Numbered from the stretch's first letter, positions 8,694-18,470 are shown. The stretch is 64,000 nt of DNA from Niveispirillum fermenti (GCF_048066175.1 NZ_JBLTXA010000021.1:1-64000), one strand, 5' to 3'. The notes: generated by a model from the letters alone, not told the origin. Translations and numbers: made by a program.

Positions 8694-11457
8694 CGCGCCC
8701 GCGCCGGAACCGGCCATCCTGCTGGAAGGCGTGCGCCATCTCTATGGCGGCAAGCCCGCCCTGGACGATGTCGGCCTGTCGGTCCCGGCCGGCGCCACCG
8801 TCGCCCTGATCGGGCCGGACGGGGTGGGCAAATCCACCCTGCTGGGCCTGATGGCCGGGGTCCGCCGGCTGCAAACGGGCCATGTGCGGGTGCTGGGCGG
8901 CGACATGGGGGATGCCGGCCACCGCGAGGCGGTCTCGCCACGCATCGCCTACATGCCCCAGGGGCTGGGCCGCAACCTTTACCCCACCCTGTCCGTGGTG
9001 GAGAATATCGATTTCTTCGGCCGGCTGTACGGGCAGTCCGCCACGGAACGGCGGGCGCGGATCGACCGGCTGCTGCACGCCACGGGCCTGGACCCGTTCC
9101 CCGACCGGCCGGCGGGCAAGCTGTCGGGCGGCATGAAGCAGAAATTGTCGCTCTGCTGCGCGCTGATCCACGATCCCGACCTGCTGATCCTGGATGAGCC
9201 GACGACGGGTGTGGACCCGCTGTCGCGCCGGCAGTTCTGGACCCTGATCGACACGATCCGCGCCGAGCGCCCCGGCATGACCCTGGTGGTGGCCACAGCC
9301 TATATGGAGGAGGCCGGGCGGTTCGGCCATCTGGTCGCCATGGATGGCGGCCGCATCCTGGCCGCCGGCACGCAGGCCGAGGTGCTGGCGGCGGCCGGTG
9401 CGGCGACCCCCGAACAGGCCTATGCCGCCCTTCAGGCGGGGGATACCGGCAGGGGCGCCCCAATGGTCATGCCGGCCTTCGTGGAGCGCGACGGCCCCGA
9501 TGCCATCGTGGCAGACGGGCTGACCCGCCGGTTCGGCGATTTCACGGCCGTGGATGATGTCAGCTTCCGCATCCGCCGTGGGGAGATATTCGGCTTCCTG
9601 GGGTCCAACGGCTGCGGCAAGACCACCACCATGAAGATGCTGACCGGCCTGCTGCCGGCCACATCGGGCACGGCCACCCTGCTGGGCCGGCCGGTGGGGC
9701 GGGCCGACATGGCCACCCGGCTGCGCGTCGGCTACATGTCGCAGGGCTTCTCGCTTTACGAGGAACTGACGGTCCGCGCCAACCTGCTGCTGCATGCCCG
9801 CCTCTACCGCATCCCGGCGGCGGAGGTGGAGGAGCGGACCCGGCGATCCCTGGCCGATTTCGGGCTGGTAGAGGTGGCCGAGGCGCTGCCATCGGCCCTG
9901 CCGCTGGGTATCCGCCAGCGCCTGCAGCTTGCCGCCGCCTGCCTGCACAAGCCGGAAATGCTGATCCTGGATGAGCCGACATCGGGGGTGGACCCCGGCG
10001 CGCGCGACCTTTTCTGGCGCCATCTGGCCGATCTGTCGCGCCGCGACGGTGTGACCATCTTCGTGTCCACCCATTTCATGAATGAGGCGGAGCGCTGCGA
10101 CCGCATCTCCCTGATGCATGCCGGCAAGGTGCTGGCCGTGGGCCGGCCGGACGATCTGCGCCGGGAACGCGGGGCCGACACGCTGGAGGACGCCTTCATC
10201 GATGTGCTGAAACAGGCCAGCGGCCTGACGGAGGATGCGGCACCCGCCACACCCGCCCCCCGGGCCGGAAACGGGGAAGCGGGCGCGGGAGAGATCACGG
10301 GAGCGGGGCCGGCGCACCGCACCGGCCTGCGCACCTCCCTGGGCCGCATCTGGGCCTTCGCCCGGCGGGAGATGGTGGAGGTGCTGCGCGACCCCGTGCG
10401 CCTGACCTTTGCCCTGCTGGGGCCGCTGGTCCTGCTGCTGACCTTCGGCTATGGCATCACCTTCGATGTGGAGGAACTGCCCTTCGCCGTGCATGACCGC
10501 GACCAGACGCTGGAAAGCCGGCAATTGGTGGAGAACCTGACGGGCTCGCGCTATTTCACCGAACGTCCCCCCGTCCATACGGAAGCGGAGATCGAGCGGC
10601 GCCTGAAATCGGGCGAATTGCGGCTGGTCCTGTCCATCCCGCCATCCTTCGGGCGCGATCTTCTGCAGGGGCGGCAGCCGGAACTGGCCGTCTATCTGGA
10701 CGGGGCCATGCCGTTCCGGGCCGAAACGGCCAAGGGCTATGTCCAGGGCATCGCGCTGGCCTATGTCCAGGACCTGACGCGGCGGTCGCGGGCGGCGGAA
10801 ACGGTTACCCCCACGGTCGATGTGGAGCCGCGCTTCCGCTACAATCAGCAATTCCGCAGCGCGCCGGCCATTCTGCCCGGTGTCATCATGGTGCTGCTGA
10901 TCATGATCCCGCCCATGCTGACGGCCATCGGCGTCGTGCGGGAGCGGGAAATCGGCTCCATCGCCAATCTCTACGCCTCGCCGGCCAGCGTGGGGGAATT
11001 CCTGCTGGGCAAGCAGGCGCCCTATGTGCTGGTCGGCTTCATCAGCTTCCTGATCATGACAACCGTAGCCTGGCTGCTGTTCGGCGTGCCGGTCAAGGGG
11101 TCGCTGGCGGCGCTGTGTCTGGGCGCGCTGCTTTATGTCTTCGCGGGCACGGGCCTGGGCCTTCTGGTTTCCACCTTCGTGAAGACGCAGGTCGCCGCCA
11201 TCGTGGTGACGGCCATCGTCTGCACCGTGCCGGCAATCAACTTCTCCGGCTTCTTCTATCCCGCCGCCTCGCTGGAAGGCGGGGCCCGCCTGTTCGGCCT
11301 GTCCTTCCCCGCCCTGTGGTTCCAGACCATCAGCCTGGGCAGCTTCGCCAAGGCCCGCGCCTTTTCCGCCTTCCACCTGGAATTCATCATGCTGGCCCTG
11401 TTCGCCCTGGGCTTCATGGCGGCGGCCTGCGCGCTTCTGCGCAAGCAGGAGGTGTAG
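8680..11457 (+). CDS. Fused ABC transporter: two ATPase domains plus ABC-2 permease (RbbA/YhiH type)
   Basis: A 925-residue protein with domain order NBD1, NBD2, ABC-2 permease. NBD1 has Walker A GPDGVGKST, signature LSGGMKQK and Walker B LLILDEPTTG. NBD2 has Walker A GSNGCGKTTT and Walker B LILDEPTSG, but its signature is altered to LPLGIRQRL. The C-terminal ~360 residues hold the permease with a large extracytoplasmic loop after the first helix and the conserved cytoplasmic stretch VVREREIGSIANLYASPAS. This matches proteins annotated RbbA, ribosome-associated ATPase/putative transporter. The gene context (HlyD adaptor upstream, second permease one base downstream) points to drug or metabolite export. 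The frame is open from 8611; the ATG at 8680 fits the family start. Confidence 0.9.
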   Translation: MPAADAPAPEPAILLEGVRHLYGGKPALDDVGLSVPAGATVALIGPDGVGKSTLLGLMAGVRRLQTGHVRVLGGDMGDAGHREAVSPRIAYMPQGLGRNLYPTLSVVENIDFFGRLYGQSATERRARIDRLLHATGLDPFPDRPAGKLSGGMKQKLSLCCALIHDPDLLILDEPTTGVDPLSRRQFWTLIDTIRAERPGMTLVVATAYMEEAGRFGHLVAMDGGRILAAGTQAEVLAAAGAATPEQAYAALQAGDTGRGAPMVMPAFVERDGPDAIVADGLTRRFGDFTAVDDVSFRIRRGEIFGFLGSNGCGKTTTMKMLTGLLPATSGTATLLGRPVGRADMATRLRVGYMSQGFSLYEELTVRANLLLHARLYRIPAAEVEERTRRSLADFGLVEVAEALPSALPLGIRQRLQLAAACLHKPEMLILDEPTSGVDPGARDLFWRHLADLSRRDGVTIFVSTHFMNEAERCDRISLMHAGKVLAVGRPDDLRRERGADTLEDAFIDVLKQASGLTEDAAPATPAPRAGNGEAGAGEITGAGPAHRTGLRTSLGRIWAFARREMVEVLRDPVRLTFALLGPLVLLLTFGYGITFDVEELPFAVHDRDQTLESRQLVENLTGSRYFTERPPVHTEAEIERRLKSGELRLVLSIPPSFGRDLLQGRQPELAVYLDGAMPFRAETAKGYVQGIALAYVQDLTRRSRAAETVTPTVDVEPRFRYNQQFRSAPAILPGVIMVLLIMIPPMLTAIGVVREREIGSIANLYASPASVGEFLLGKQAPYVLVGFISFLIMTTVAWLLFGVPVKGSLAALCLGALLYVFAGTGLGLLVSTFVKTQVAAIVVTAIVCTVPAINFSGFFYPAASLEGGARLFGLSFPALWFQTISLGSFAKARAFSAFHLEFIMLALFALGFMAAACALLRKQEV

Positions 11458-11458
11458 G

Positions 11459-12583
11459 ATGCGGCACTGGCTGGCCAATGTCTGGTATCTGGGCCGCAAG
11501 GAACTGTCGAGCCTGCTGGCCGACAAGGTGCTGCTGGCCCTGATCCTGTACAGTTTCACCCTGTCGGTCCACACGGTCGCCACGGGTGTGAAGACCGATG
11601 TGGACAAGGCGCGGGTGGCCATCGTGGATAATGACCGGTCGGCCTTGTCCCACCGTATCGGCGATGCGCTGCTGCCGCCCTATTTCCGCCCGCCCGACCG
11701 GCTGGACCGGGGGGCGGTGGATGGCGCCATGGACCGGGGCGAATACACCTTCGTGCTGGACCTGCCGCCGGAAATGGAGGCGGACCTGCGCCGCGGCCAT
11801 TCCCCCACCGTCCAGCTCAATATCGACGCCACGGCCATGACCCAGGCCGGCATCGGCAGCGCCTATATCCAACAGATCATCGCGCAGGAGGTGGCAGGCA
11901 TGCTGGACCCGCGCGGGGAAAGCCCGGCGCCCGTCACCCTGGTGTCGCGCACCTTCTTCAACCCCAATCTGGAAGGCATGTGGTTCCAGGCCGTGATGGC
12001 CGTGATCCAGTATATCACGATCCTGTCCGTGCTGCTGGTCGGGGCCGCCGTGATCCGGGAGCGCGAGCACGGCACCATCGAACATCTGCTGGTCATGCCG
12101 CTGGGTGCGTCTGAAATCGCCGCCGCGAAAATCTGGGCCAATGGCCTGGTCATCCTGGTCGCATCCGGCCTGTCCTTGAAATTCGTCGTGGAACTGTGGC
12201 TGCAGGTGCCAGTGCAGGGGTCGCTGGCGTTGTTCCTGGCCGGTGTGGCACTCTACCTGTTCGCCACCACATCGCTGGGCATCCTGCTGGCCACGGTCAC
12301 ACGGTCCATGCCGCAATTCTCGCTGATCGCCATTCCCGTCTTCATGGTGCTGAACATGCTGTCCGGCGCCACATCGCCCCTGGAAAGCATGCCGCCATTC
12401 ATGCAATGGCTGATCCAGGCCTCACCCACCATGCATTTCGTGAAGCTGGCCCAGGCCGTGCTTTACAGGGGGGCGGGGCTGGATCTGGTCTGGCCGCAGA
12501 TGCTGGTGCTGGCGGCGCTGGGCGGGTTGTTCCTGTCCGCCGCGCTGTCGCAGTTCCGGGCCATGCTGGCACGCAGCCAATAG
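11459..12583 (+). CDS. ABC-2 type permease (YhhJ-like)
   Basis: A 374-residue membrane permease. An N-terminal helix (DKVLLALILYSFTLSVHTVA) is followed by a large extracytoplasmic domain, then five helices. The ABC-2 marker VIREREHGTIEHLLVMPL is in the middle, and SGATSPLESMPPFMQWL sits near the end, as in YhhJ/YhhI proteins. It begins one base after the stop of the ATPase-permease fusion, so it is almost certainly cotranslated with it. It probably pairs with the permease half of that fusion to form the transmembrane core of the exporter. Confidence 0.9.
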   Translation: MRHWLANVWYLGRKELSSLLADKVLLALILYSFTLSVHTVATGVKTDVDKARVAIVDNDRSALSHRIGDALLPPYFRPPDRLDRGAVDGAMDRGEYTFVLDLPPEMEADLRRGHSPTVQLNIDATAMTQAGIGSAYIQQIIAQEVAGMLDPRGESPAPVTLVSRTFFNPNLEGMWFQAVMAVIQYITILSVLLVGAAVIREREHGTIEHLLVMPLGASEIAAAKIWANGLVILVASGLSLKFVVELWLQVPVQGSLALFLAGVALYLFATTSLGILLATVTRSMPQFSLIAIPVFMVLNMLSGATSPLESMPPFMQWLIQASPTMHFVKLAQAVLYRGAGLDLVWPQMLVLAALGGLFLSAALSQFRAMLARSQ

Positions 12584-12603
12584 CAGCAAGGGGTGGGGTT
12601 GTA

Positions 12604-13107
12604 TCAGCCGAAGGCCAGCCGGATCTGTCCGGGTTCCAGCCCGACGATGCGGGCGGGCCTGTCCTCCACCCAGCCGCGGACGGAAAAGCTGCCCGTGTCC
12701 CCCAGGCTCAACCCCACGGGGCCGACACAGGCGAAACAGGCGCCCGTGCGCGACAGGTTCACGGTCTCCCCCCGCATCACCCGGTCGCCAAGGGAGAGCA
12801 GGGCCGGGCTACGCAGGGGCACGCGCGGGAACCGCCGGCGATCGGGGCCCGGCCCAGCCGCCGGGGTGCCGGAAGCGGGCGCGCCATCCCGACCAGCCGG
12901 CAGAACCCCACCACCAGCAACCGGCGGCAACCCGCCACCGCGACGGGCCAGCCATTCGGCCATCTCCACCCATCGCTGGCTTTCCTGGGGATCATCGGTG
13001 TTCAGGGCGGCCTGCCAGCAGGCCAGCAGCTTGGCGTTCAGGGCCTCGTCGGGTTCGGGGCCATCACCGCCCGTTCCTTGCACCGGTTCCTTCATCGCCG
13101 CCCGCAT
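12604..13107 (-). CDS. PilZ-domain protein
   Basis: A protein of about 167 residues. The C-terminal ~80 residues carry a PilZ signature: DRRRFPRVPLRSPALLSLG supplies the RxxxR motif and TVNLSRTGACF stands for (D/N)xSxxG. PilZ domains bind cyclic-di-GMP. The N-terminal half is acidic and helical (ALNAKLLACWQAALNTDD) with a Pro/Gly-rich linker. It resembles single-domain PilZ proteins with uncharacterised N-termini. The start is uncertain, with ATG codons at 13146, 13107 and 13095. It faces the exporter operon tail to tail with a 20-bp gap. No diguanylate cyclase or phosphodiesterase is encoded in the window. Confidence 0.75.
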   Translation of the reverse strand: MRAAMKEPVQGTGGDGPEPDEALNAKLLACWQAALNTDDPQESQRWVEMAEWLARRGGGLPPVAGGGVLPAGRDGAPASGTPAAGPGPDRRRFPRVPLRSPALLSLGDRVMRGETVNLSRTGACFACVGPVGLSLGDTGSFSVRGWVEDRPARIVGLEPGQIRLAFG

Positions 13108-13254
13108 CCGCCGCCCCGTCCGGTTTCCAATGCACCCCCTGGACATGTTCGCTGAAAATATCGGCTGAACATGCCTGCGATCCGTTGCCCACACGTGATA
13201 AGGCGCGTGCCGCAAAGGTCAGGGGTATTTTAGACCAGCAACCGGCAGTCCCCG

Positions 13255-15864
13255 TCAATCGATCCGAAGGACAGGTGCCGCCGGCTGGCCCAGCGCACGC
13301 CAGGTTCCAATGAAACCCAAGGTCAGCGTAATCGCGGTGCAGAGAAGGGTGGTCGCGAATACCGCTTGCGGTATGAAAACAAAGTCGAAATCCATCACCT
13401 CGCGGATCACGACCCAGGCCACGACGGTGCCCAACATGCCGGCCACGGCCGCCGTGATCAGGCCCAGCAGGCCATATTCCAAAAGGAAGGCCCGCAGCAC
13501 CGTCGTGCGGGTGGCCCCCAGCACCTTCAGCACCACAGCGTCATAGACGCGGCGGCGATGGCCCGCCGCGACGGCGCCGGCCAGCACCAGCGTGCCCGCC
13601 ACCAGCGTCACGGCGGCCGTCAGGCGCACGGCCACGCCGATATTGACCATGATGGCCGACACGGTATCCAGTGCATCCTTCACCCGCACCGCACTGATAT
13701 TGCTGAACCGCACGGCAACGTTGCGCTGCACGGCCGCTTCGGCCGACGGTTCGGCACGCACGGTGGCCAGGAAGGTCTGCGGTGCGCCGTCCAGCACGCC
13801 GGGGGAGAAGACCAGCGTGAAATTGATGGTGATCGTGTCCCAGTCCAGGTCGCGCACCACGGCCACCTCGCCATCGATGTCACGGCCCAGCACATTGACG
13901 GTGATGACATTGCCCGGCCCGATGCCGAAGCTGTCCGCCACCTCCTTCGACACGGCCAGCCGGGGCGGGCCCTGGTAATCGGCCGGCCACCATTCGCCCG
14001 CCAGCACCTTGTCGTTCTCCGGCCGGTCGGCGCGGTAGGTGATGCCGCGGTCGCCGTTCAGAACCCAGGAATATTCGCGGGTCTTCAGCGCCTTTTCCGC
14101 TTCCACCCCGTCGATGGCGACGATGCGCGCCCGCAGGTTGGGCACGAGCTGCAGGTCCGACGTGCCGGGAACGGACAGCACCGTCTGGCGGAAATCCTCC
14201 ACCTGATCGGGCTGGATATCCACGAAGAAGAAGGCGGGCGCGTTGACGGGCAGCCGGTCCTCCACCTCCTTCTGGAAATTGGCCTCGATCAGGGCGATGG
14301 CCACCAGTACGGTCAGGCCCAGGCCCAGCGACAGCACGACGGCGCTGGTCGGGTTGCCGGGCCGGTGGATATTGGCCAGGGCCAGACGCAGCACGGGCTG
14401 TCGCGGCCGGCCGGCACGCCGCGCCAGGGCCGTCACCCCCAGCCCGGCCAGCCAGAACAGGCCCAGCACGGCCACGGCACCGACGACAAAGGCGATGGCG
14501 AAGCCCCGTTCCTGCGCCGTGGCCACGGCCAGCCCGGCCAGTGCCAGCCCGGAAGCGGCGATGCCCAGCAGATAGGCGGCGGCCGGCCGGCCGCTGGCTT
14601 TCTGCACCCGTTCGCGGAACAGGGCCACGGCCGGCACCTCCCGCGCATGGCCCAGCGGCCAGAGCGAGAAGGCCAGCGCCGTCAGGAAGCCGAACCCGGC
14701 CGCAATGGCCAGGGCGGAGGGATAGACGCCGATGCGCGCCGTGATGGGGAGAAGATCGGCCAGCGCCTTGCCGGCGGCCAGCGGTCCGGCCGCGCCGACG
14801 GCCAGCCCGATGGCGATGCCGATGGCAGCCAGCGCCAGGATCTGGATGAGATAGACCTTGAAGATCAGCGACCCGGCGGCCCCCACGCATTTCAGCGTGG
14901 CGATCGTATTGGACTTGGTGTCCAGATAGGCCCGCACGGCATTGCCCACGCCGACACCACCCACCAGCAGCGCCGTCAGGCCCACAAGCGTCAGGAACAG
15001 GGTCATCCGGTCGATGAAGCGGGAAAGCTGCGGCGCGGCGTTGGTGTAGTCGCGCAGGCGCCACGGGGCGTCGGCCACCGCCGACTTCGCCTGCTCGCGG
15101 AATTCCTCGATGGTCAGGCCGGGATTGAGCTTCACCTGATAGGACCAGGTGATCAGGCTGCCGGGCTGCACCAGTTCGGTGGTGGCCAGGGCGGCGTCCG
15201 ACATCATCAGGCGCGGGCCCAGCGTGAAGCTGCCGGACCCGGCCTTGTCCGGTTCCGCCGCGATCAGGCCGCGCACCTCCAGATGGATGCCGCCGATGCT
15301 GACGGGCTGTCCCACCGTCAGCCCCAGCCGCGTGGCCAGCGTATCCTCGATGACGGTGCCGAAACGGCCGTCACGCTCGGCCAGCAGGGTCTGTACATCC
15401 ACAGCCTGCGGCTGGCCGTCCGGCCCCTGGATGGCGAACGTGCCATAGAGCGGATAGTTCGGCCCGACCGATTTCAGTTCGACCAGCGTGCTGGACCCCT
15501 CATCCTCGGGGTCGCGGGCCATGGCGCGCATCTCGGCCGAGGTCATCACCTCGCCGCGCGCGGCCAGAAAGGCGAACTGCTCGGGCGTGGCCTCGCGGTA
15601 AAGGATGCGCGCCGCGACGTCGCCGCCCAGGATGGCGCGCCCGTCATTGCGCATCGCATCTTCGATGCCGCTGGAAATGGACTGCACCGTGGCGATGGCG
15701 CCCACGCCGATGGCCAGGCAGGCGATGAAGATGCGGAAGCCGGACAGGCCGCCGCGCAATTCACGCCGTGCGATGGTGAAGGCCAGCTTCCATTGTGACA
15801 GCCAGCCGCCATTGACGGGGGCGGGCGTGCGGGCCGGGCCCGACAGGGTCGTCGCCGTCATCAC
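13255..15864 (-). CDS. FtsX-family ABC transporter permease (YbbP-like)
   Basis: An 869-residue permease with the YbbP layout: an N-terminal helix (FRIFIACLAIGVGAIATVQS), a large periplasmic domain, a three-helix block, a central helix pair (LGIAASGLALAGLAVATAQE and the region after it), a second periplasmic domain, and a last three-helix FtsX block ending in RALGQPAAPVLRID. It overlaps the upstream ATPase gene by 4 bp. The MacB/YbbP group moves lipophilic or envelope substrates using a paired LolD-like ATPase. In Enterobacteria ybbA-ybbP is divergent from tesA, and the same arrangement is kept here. The exact substrate is unknown. Confidence 0.9.
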   Translation of the reverse strand: MMTATTLSGPARTPAPVNGGWLSQWKLAFTIARRELRGGLSGFRIFIACLAIGVGAIATVQSISSGIEDAMRNDGRAILGGDVAARILYREATPEQFAFLAARGEVMTSAEMRAMARDPEDEGSSTLVELKSVGPNYPLYGTFAIQGPDGQPQAVDVQTLLAERDGRFGTVIEDTLATRLGLTVGQPVSIGGIHLEVRGLIAAEPDKAGSGSFTLGPRLMMSDAALATTELVQPGSLITWSYQVKLNPGLTIEEFREQAKSAVADAPWRLRDYTNAAPQLSRFIDRMTLFLTLVGLTALLVGGVGVGNAVRAYLDTKSNTIATLKCVGAAGSLIFKVYLIQILALAAIGIAIGLAVGAAGPLAAGKALADLLPITARIGVYPSALAIAAGFGFLTALAFSLWPLGHAREVPAVALFRERVQKASGRPAAAYLLGIAASGLALAGLAVATAQERGFAIAFVVGAVAVLGLFWLAGLGVTALARRAGRPRQPVLRLALANIHRPGNPTSAVVLSLGLGLTVLVAIALIEANFQKEVEDRLPVNAPAFFFVDIQPDQVEDFRQTVLSVPGTSDLQLVPNLRARIVAIDGVEAEKALKTREYSWVLNGDRGITYRADRPENDKVLAGEWWPADYQGPPRLAVSKEVADSFGIGPGNVITVNVLGRDIDGEVAVVRDLDWDTITINFTLVFSPGVLDGAPQTFLATVRAEPSAEAAVQRNVAVRFSNISAVRVKDALDTVSAIMVNIGVAVRLTAAVTLVAGTLVLAGAVAAGHRRRVYDAVVLKVLGATRTTVLRAFLLEYGLLGLITAAVAGMLGTVVAWVVIREVMDFDFVFIPQAVFATTLLCTAITLTLGFIGTWRALGQPAAPVLRID

Positions 15865-16592
15865 CGCCCCGCCGCCGCCTGGATGCGGGCATCGCCGCGG
15901 GCATCATCGACGATCAGCCCGTCGACCAGCCGGATGACACGGTCGCATTGCCGTGCCAGTGCCGGATCATGGGTGATCAGCACGATGGTCGTCCCCACCC
16001 GGTCGGCCATGGTGAACATCAGTTCGATGATGCGCTTGCCCGTGTCGCCGTCCAGATTGCCCGTCGGCTCGTCGGCCAGCAGCAGGGACGGTTCGGGCGC
16101 GAAGGCGCGGGCCAGGGCCACGCGCTGCTGTTCCCCGCCGGAAAGCTGGCCCGGATAATGGGTCAGGCGATGGCCCAGGCCGACAGCCTCCAGCCCCTTG
16201 CGGGCACGGTCGAACGCATCGGGCGCACCGGCGAATTCAAGCGGAATGGCCACATTCTCCAGCGCCGTCATGGTCGGGATCAGGTGGAAGGACTGGAAGA
16301 CGATCCCCACCTCGTCCCGGCGGAAGCGGGCCAGCGCATCCTCGTTCACGCGCGTCAGTTCGTGTCCCTTGACCTTCACGGATCCCGTGGTGGGCGGCTG
16401 CAACCCGCCCAGGATCATCATCATGGAGGACTTGCCCGACCCGCTGGGACCGACCACGCCCACCTTCTCCCCGCGCCCGACCTGCAGATCAATCCCTTTC
16501 AGGATGTTGACGCTGCCCGCCTCACTCTCCAGCTTAAGATGGATATCGCGCAACTGGACAACGGGATCGGCCGGGACAATGGGCATCGCCAT
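15861..16592 (-). CDS. ABC transporter ATP-binding protein (YbbA/LolD-like)
   Basis: A 243-residue ATPase of the LolD/MacB/YbbA group. Walker A is GPSGSGKSS, the Q-loop region is VFQSFHLIPTMTALENV, the signature is LSGGEQQRVALARAF, Walker B is LLLADEPTGNLD and the switch His is in LITHDPALA. It is translationally coupled to the FtsX-type permease gene (4-bp overlap, ATGA). The start at 16592 (or 16586) lies within a few bases of the annotated start of divergent tesA, so the two 5' ends overlap if tesA starts at 16591. Confidence 0.9.
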   Translation of the reverse strand: MAMPIVPADPVVQLRDIHLKLESEAGSVNILKGIDLQVGRGEKVGVVGPSGSGKSSMMMILGGLQPPTTGSVKVKGHELTRVNEDALARFRRDEVGIVFQSFHLIPTMTALENVAIPLEFAGAPDAFDRARKGLEAVGLGHRLTHYPGQLSGGEQQRVALARAFAPEPSLLLADEPTGNLDGDTGKRIIELMFTMADRVGTTIVLITHDPALARQCDRVIRLVDGLIVDDARGDARIQAAAGR

Positions 16593-17307
16593 GACGAACT
16601 CTTTCAGCAGGGGGGACCTGGACGGATATGGCCCCTGGAGAACGGCTTTCAACCGAATCGGGGCATTGATCCTGCTGCTTTTCTGCCTTGGCACGCCGTC
16701 CTTCGCCGTGGCGCAGGTCACAGACGGGCAGAAAAACGGCCCGCTGAAGATCATCGTGCTGGGGGACAGCCTGTCGGCCGGCTACAAGCTGCCGCGCGAG
16801 GCGGCGTTCACCAGCCAGCTTGAAACCGCGCTGAAGGCGGAAGGCTATGATGTCGCCGTTCCCAACACGGGCGTGTCGGGGGAAACCACGACGGGCGGCC
16901 TGTCGCGGCTGGACTGGCTGCTCGCCGACAAGCCGTCGCTGATGATCGTGGAACTGGGGGCCAATGACGGGCTGCGCGGCATCGACCCGGCCCGCACGCG
17001 GGAGAATCTGGACCGTATCCTGATGAGGTTGAAGGAAGCCGGCATCCCCGCGGTGCTGGCCGGCATGATGGCACCCCGCAACCTGGGCCAGGAATATGGC
17101 CGGGTGTTCGACGCCATCTATCCCGAACTGGCTGAAAAGCATGATGTTCCGCTTTATCCCTTCTTCCTGGACGGCGTGGCCATGGACCCCAAGCTGAACC
17201 AGGAAGACGGGATGCACCCCACGGCCGAGGGGGTGGCCGTGATCGTCACCCGCATCCTGCCCACCATCACGCAGGCGCTGGACCGTATCAAGGCCGGGAC
17301 GCCGTGA
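16591..17307 (+). CDS. tesA: Arylesterase / acyl-CoA thioesterase I (SGNH hydrolase)
   Basis: A secreted SGNH hydrolase of about 238 residues. A hydrophobic signal-like segment (IGALILLLFCLGTPSFAVAQ) precedes block I GDSLSAGYKL with the nucleophile at about Ser60, block II NTGVSGETT, block III ELGANDGLRG and block V EDGMHPTAEG with the Asp/His pair. TesA hydrolyses acyl-CoAs and aryl esters in the periplasm. The start is unclear: ATG 16579 and 16591 both overlap the 5' end of the opposite ybbA-like gene, and a TTG at 16666 with a GGGG site is possible. The gene is followed at once by a FIST gene (TGATG junction at 17305-17309). Confidence 0.85.
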   Translation: MTNSFSRGDLDGYGPWRTAFNRIGALILLLFCLGTPSFAVAQVTDGQKNGPLKIIVLGDSLSAGYKLPREAAFTSQLETALKAEGYDVAVPNTGVSGETTTGGLSRLDWLLADKPSLMIVELGANDGLRGIDPARTRENLDRILMRLKEAGIPAVLAGMMAPRNLGQEYGRVFDAIYPELAEKHDVPLYPFFLDGVAMDPKLNQEDGMHPTAEGVAVIVTRILPTITQALDRIKAGTP

Positions 17308-18443
17308 TGACCGGCACCGGCATCCCTGCCCCCACACCCGCCTTCGCCAGCGCCACAGGGACCGGGGCGGACTGGTCGGGGGCGGCCAAGGCCTGCCTGG
17401 ACGCGCTGACCCCGCTGCCCGGCGCCAATTTCGGCATGCTCTACGTCACCGACCATCTGGCGGACCAGTTGGGCAGCATCGCCACCCTGCTGCGGGGGGT
17501 GACCGGCATTACCCACTGGGTGGGCACCGTGGGGCTGGGCGTGATCGGCACGGGCGTGGAGCTGTACGACCGGCCCGCCGTCTCCGTCCTGACCGCGCGC
17601 CTGCCCGATGACGGCTTCTGCCTGCTGGGGCCGCTGGCAGACGGGCTGGCGCCGCTGGACGCCGTGCAGCCCTGGCTGCGCGACCATGCGCCGCTGCTGA
17701 TGCTGATGCATGGCGACCCCCGGCATGCGCGCATCGACGGGCTGCTGACCGACGTGGCCGGGCGCACGGGGGGCTTTCTCGTCGGCGGGCTGACGGCATC
17801 ACGCGGCGAACAGGCCGTGCTGTGCGGGCATGCGGACGGGCCCGGCCTGTCGGGCGTCATGTTCGATGCCGACCTGCCCGTGGCCACCGGCCTGACCCAG
17901 GGCTGCACCCCCATCGGGCCGGTGCGCACCATCACCCGCGCCGACGCCCATGTCGTGATGGAGATCGACGGCGAGCCCGCACTGGCGGCGCTGAAGGCCG
18001 ATATCGGCCCCGAACTGTCGGCAGACCTGCGCCGCGCGGGCGGGCTGATCAAGGCCGGCCTGCCCGTGGCCGGCGATGATCGCGGCGACCGCCTGATGCG
18101 CGATCTGACGGCCATCGATCTGGAACGCGGCTGGATCGCCATTGGCGAGACTGTCGCCGATGGCCAGCCCGTCCAGTTCTGCCGCCGCGATGCCGATGCC
18201 GCCCATGCCGACATGGTGCGCATGCTGGAGGGGCTGAAGCGCCGGCTGTCCGGGCCGCCGAAGGCCGGCCTCTATGTCACCTGTGTGGCGCGCGGGGCCC
18301 GGATGTTCGGGGAGGAAGGAACGGAAACCGCGCTGATCCGCGACCATCTGGGGGATTTTCCGCTGACGGGCTTTTTTGCCGGCGGGGAAATATCCAACGC
18401 CCGGCTTTATGGCTATACAGGCGTCCTGACGCTGTTCCTGTAG
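17307..18443 (+). CDS. FIST domain sensory protein
   Basis: A 378-residue protein with FIST-N and FIST-C domains. FIST-N includes GITHWVGTVGLGVIGTGVE and GFLVGGLTASRG; FIST-C ends in GFFAGGEISNARLYGYTGV, the most conserved family segment. FIST is a predicted small-ligand (possibly amino acid) sensor domain, usually attached to or near signalling proteins. Here it is free-standing and has no transmembrane segment, so it is probably cytoplasmic. The ATG at 17307 overlaps the tesA stop (TGATG), implying cotranslation with tesA; GTG 17304 is an alternative. No functional link between the two is known to me. Confidence 0.85.
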   Translation: MTGTGIPAPTPAFASATGTGADWSGAAKACLDALTPLPGANFGMLYVTDHLADQLGSIATLLRGVTGITHWVGTVGLGVIGTGVELYDRPAVSVLTARLPDDGFCLLGPLADGLAPLDAVQPWLRDHAPLLMLMHGDPRHARIDGLLTDVAGRTGGFLVGGLTASRGEQAVLCGHADGPGLSGVMFDADLPVATGLTQGCTPIGPVRTITRADAHVVMEIDGEPALAALKADIGPELSADLRRAGGLIKAGLPVAGDDRGDRLMRDLTAIDLERGWIAIGETVADGQPVQFCRRDADAAHADMVRMLEGLKRRLSGPPKAGLYVTCVARGARMFGEEGTETALIRDHLGDFPLTGFFAGGEISNARLYGYTGVLTLFL

Positions 18444-18470
18444 CTTTTGCGCCCAAGGCCGCCGCCCAAG

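Noticed and set aside
13366..15798. An 810-codon frame opposite the FtsX-type permease
   Set aside because: Rich in His/Gln/Arg/Gly with no domain; the complementary strand encodes a complete permease.
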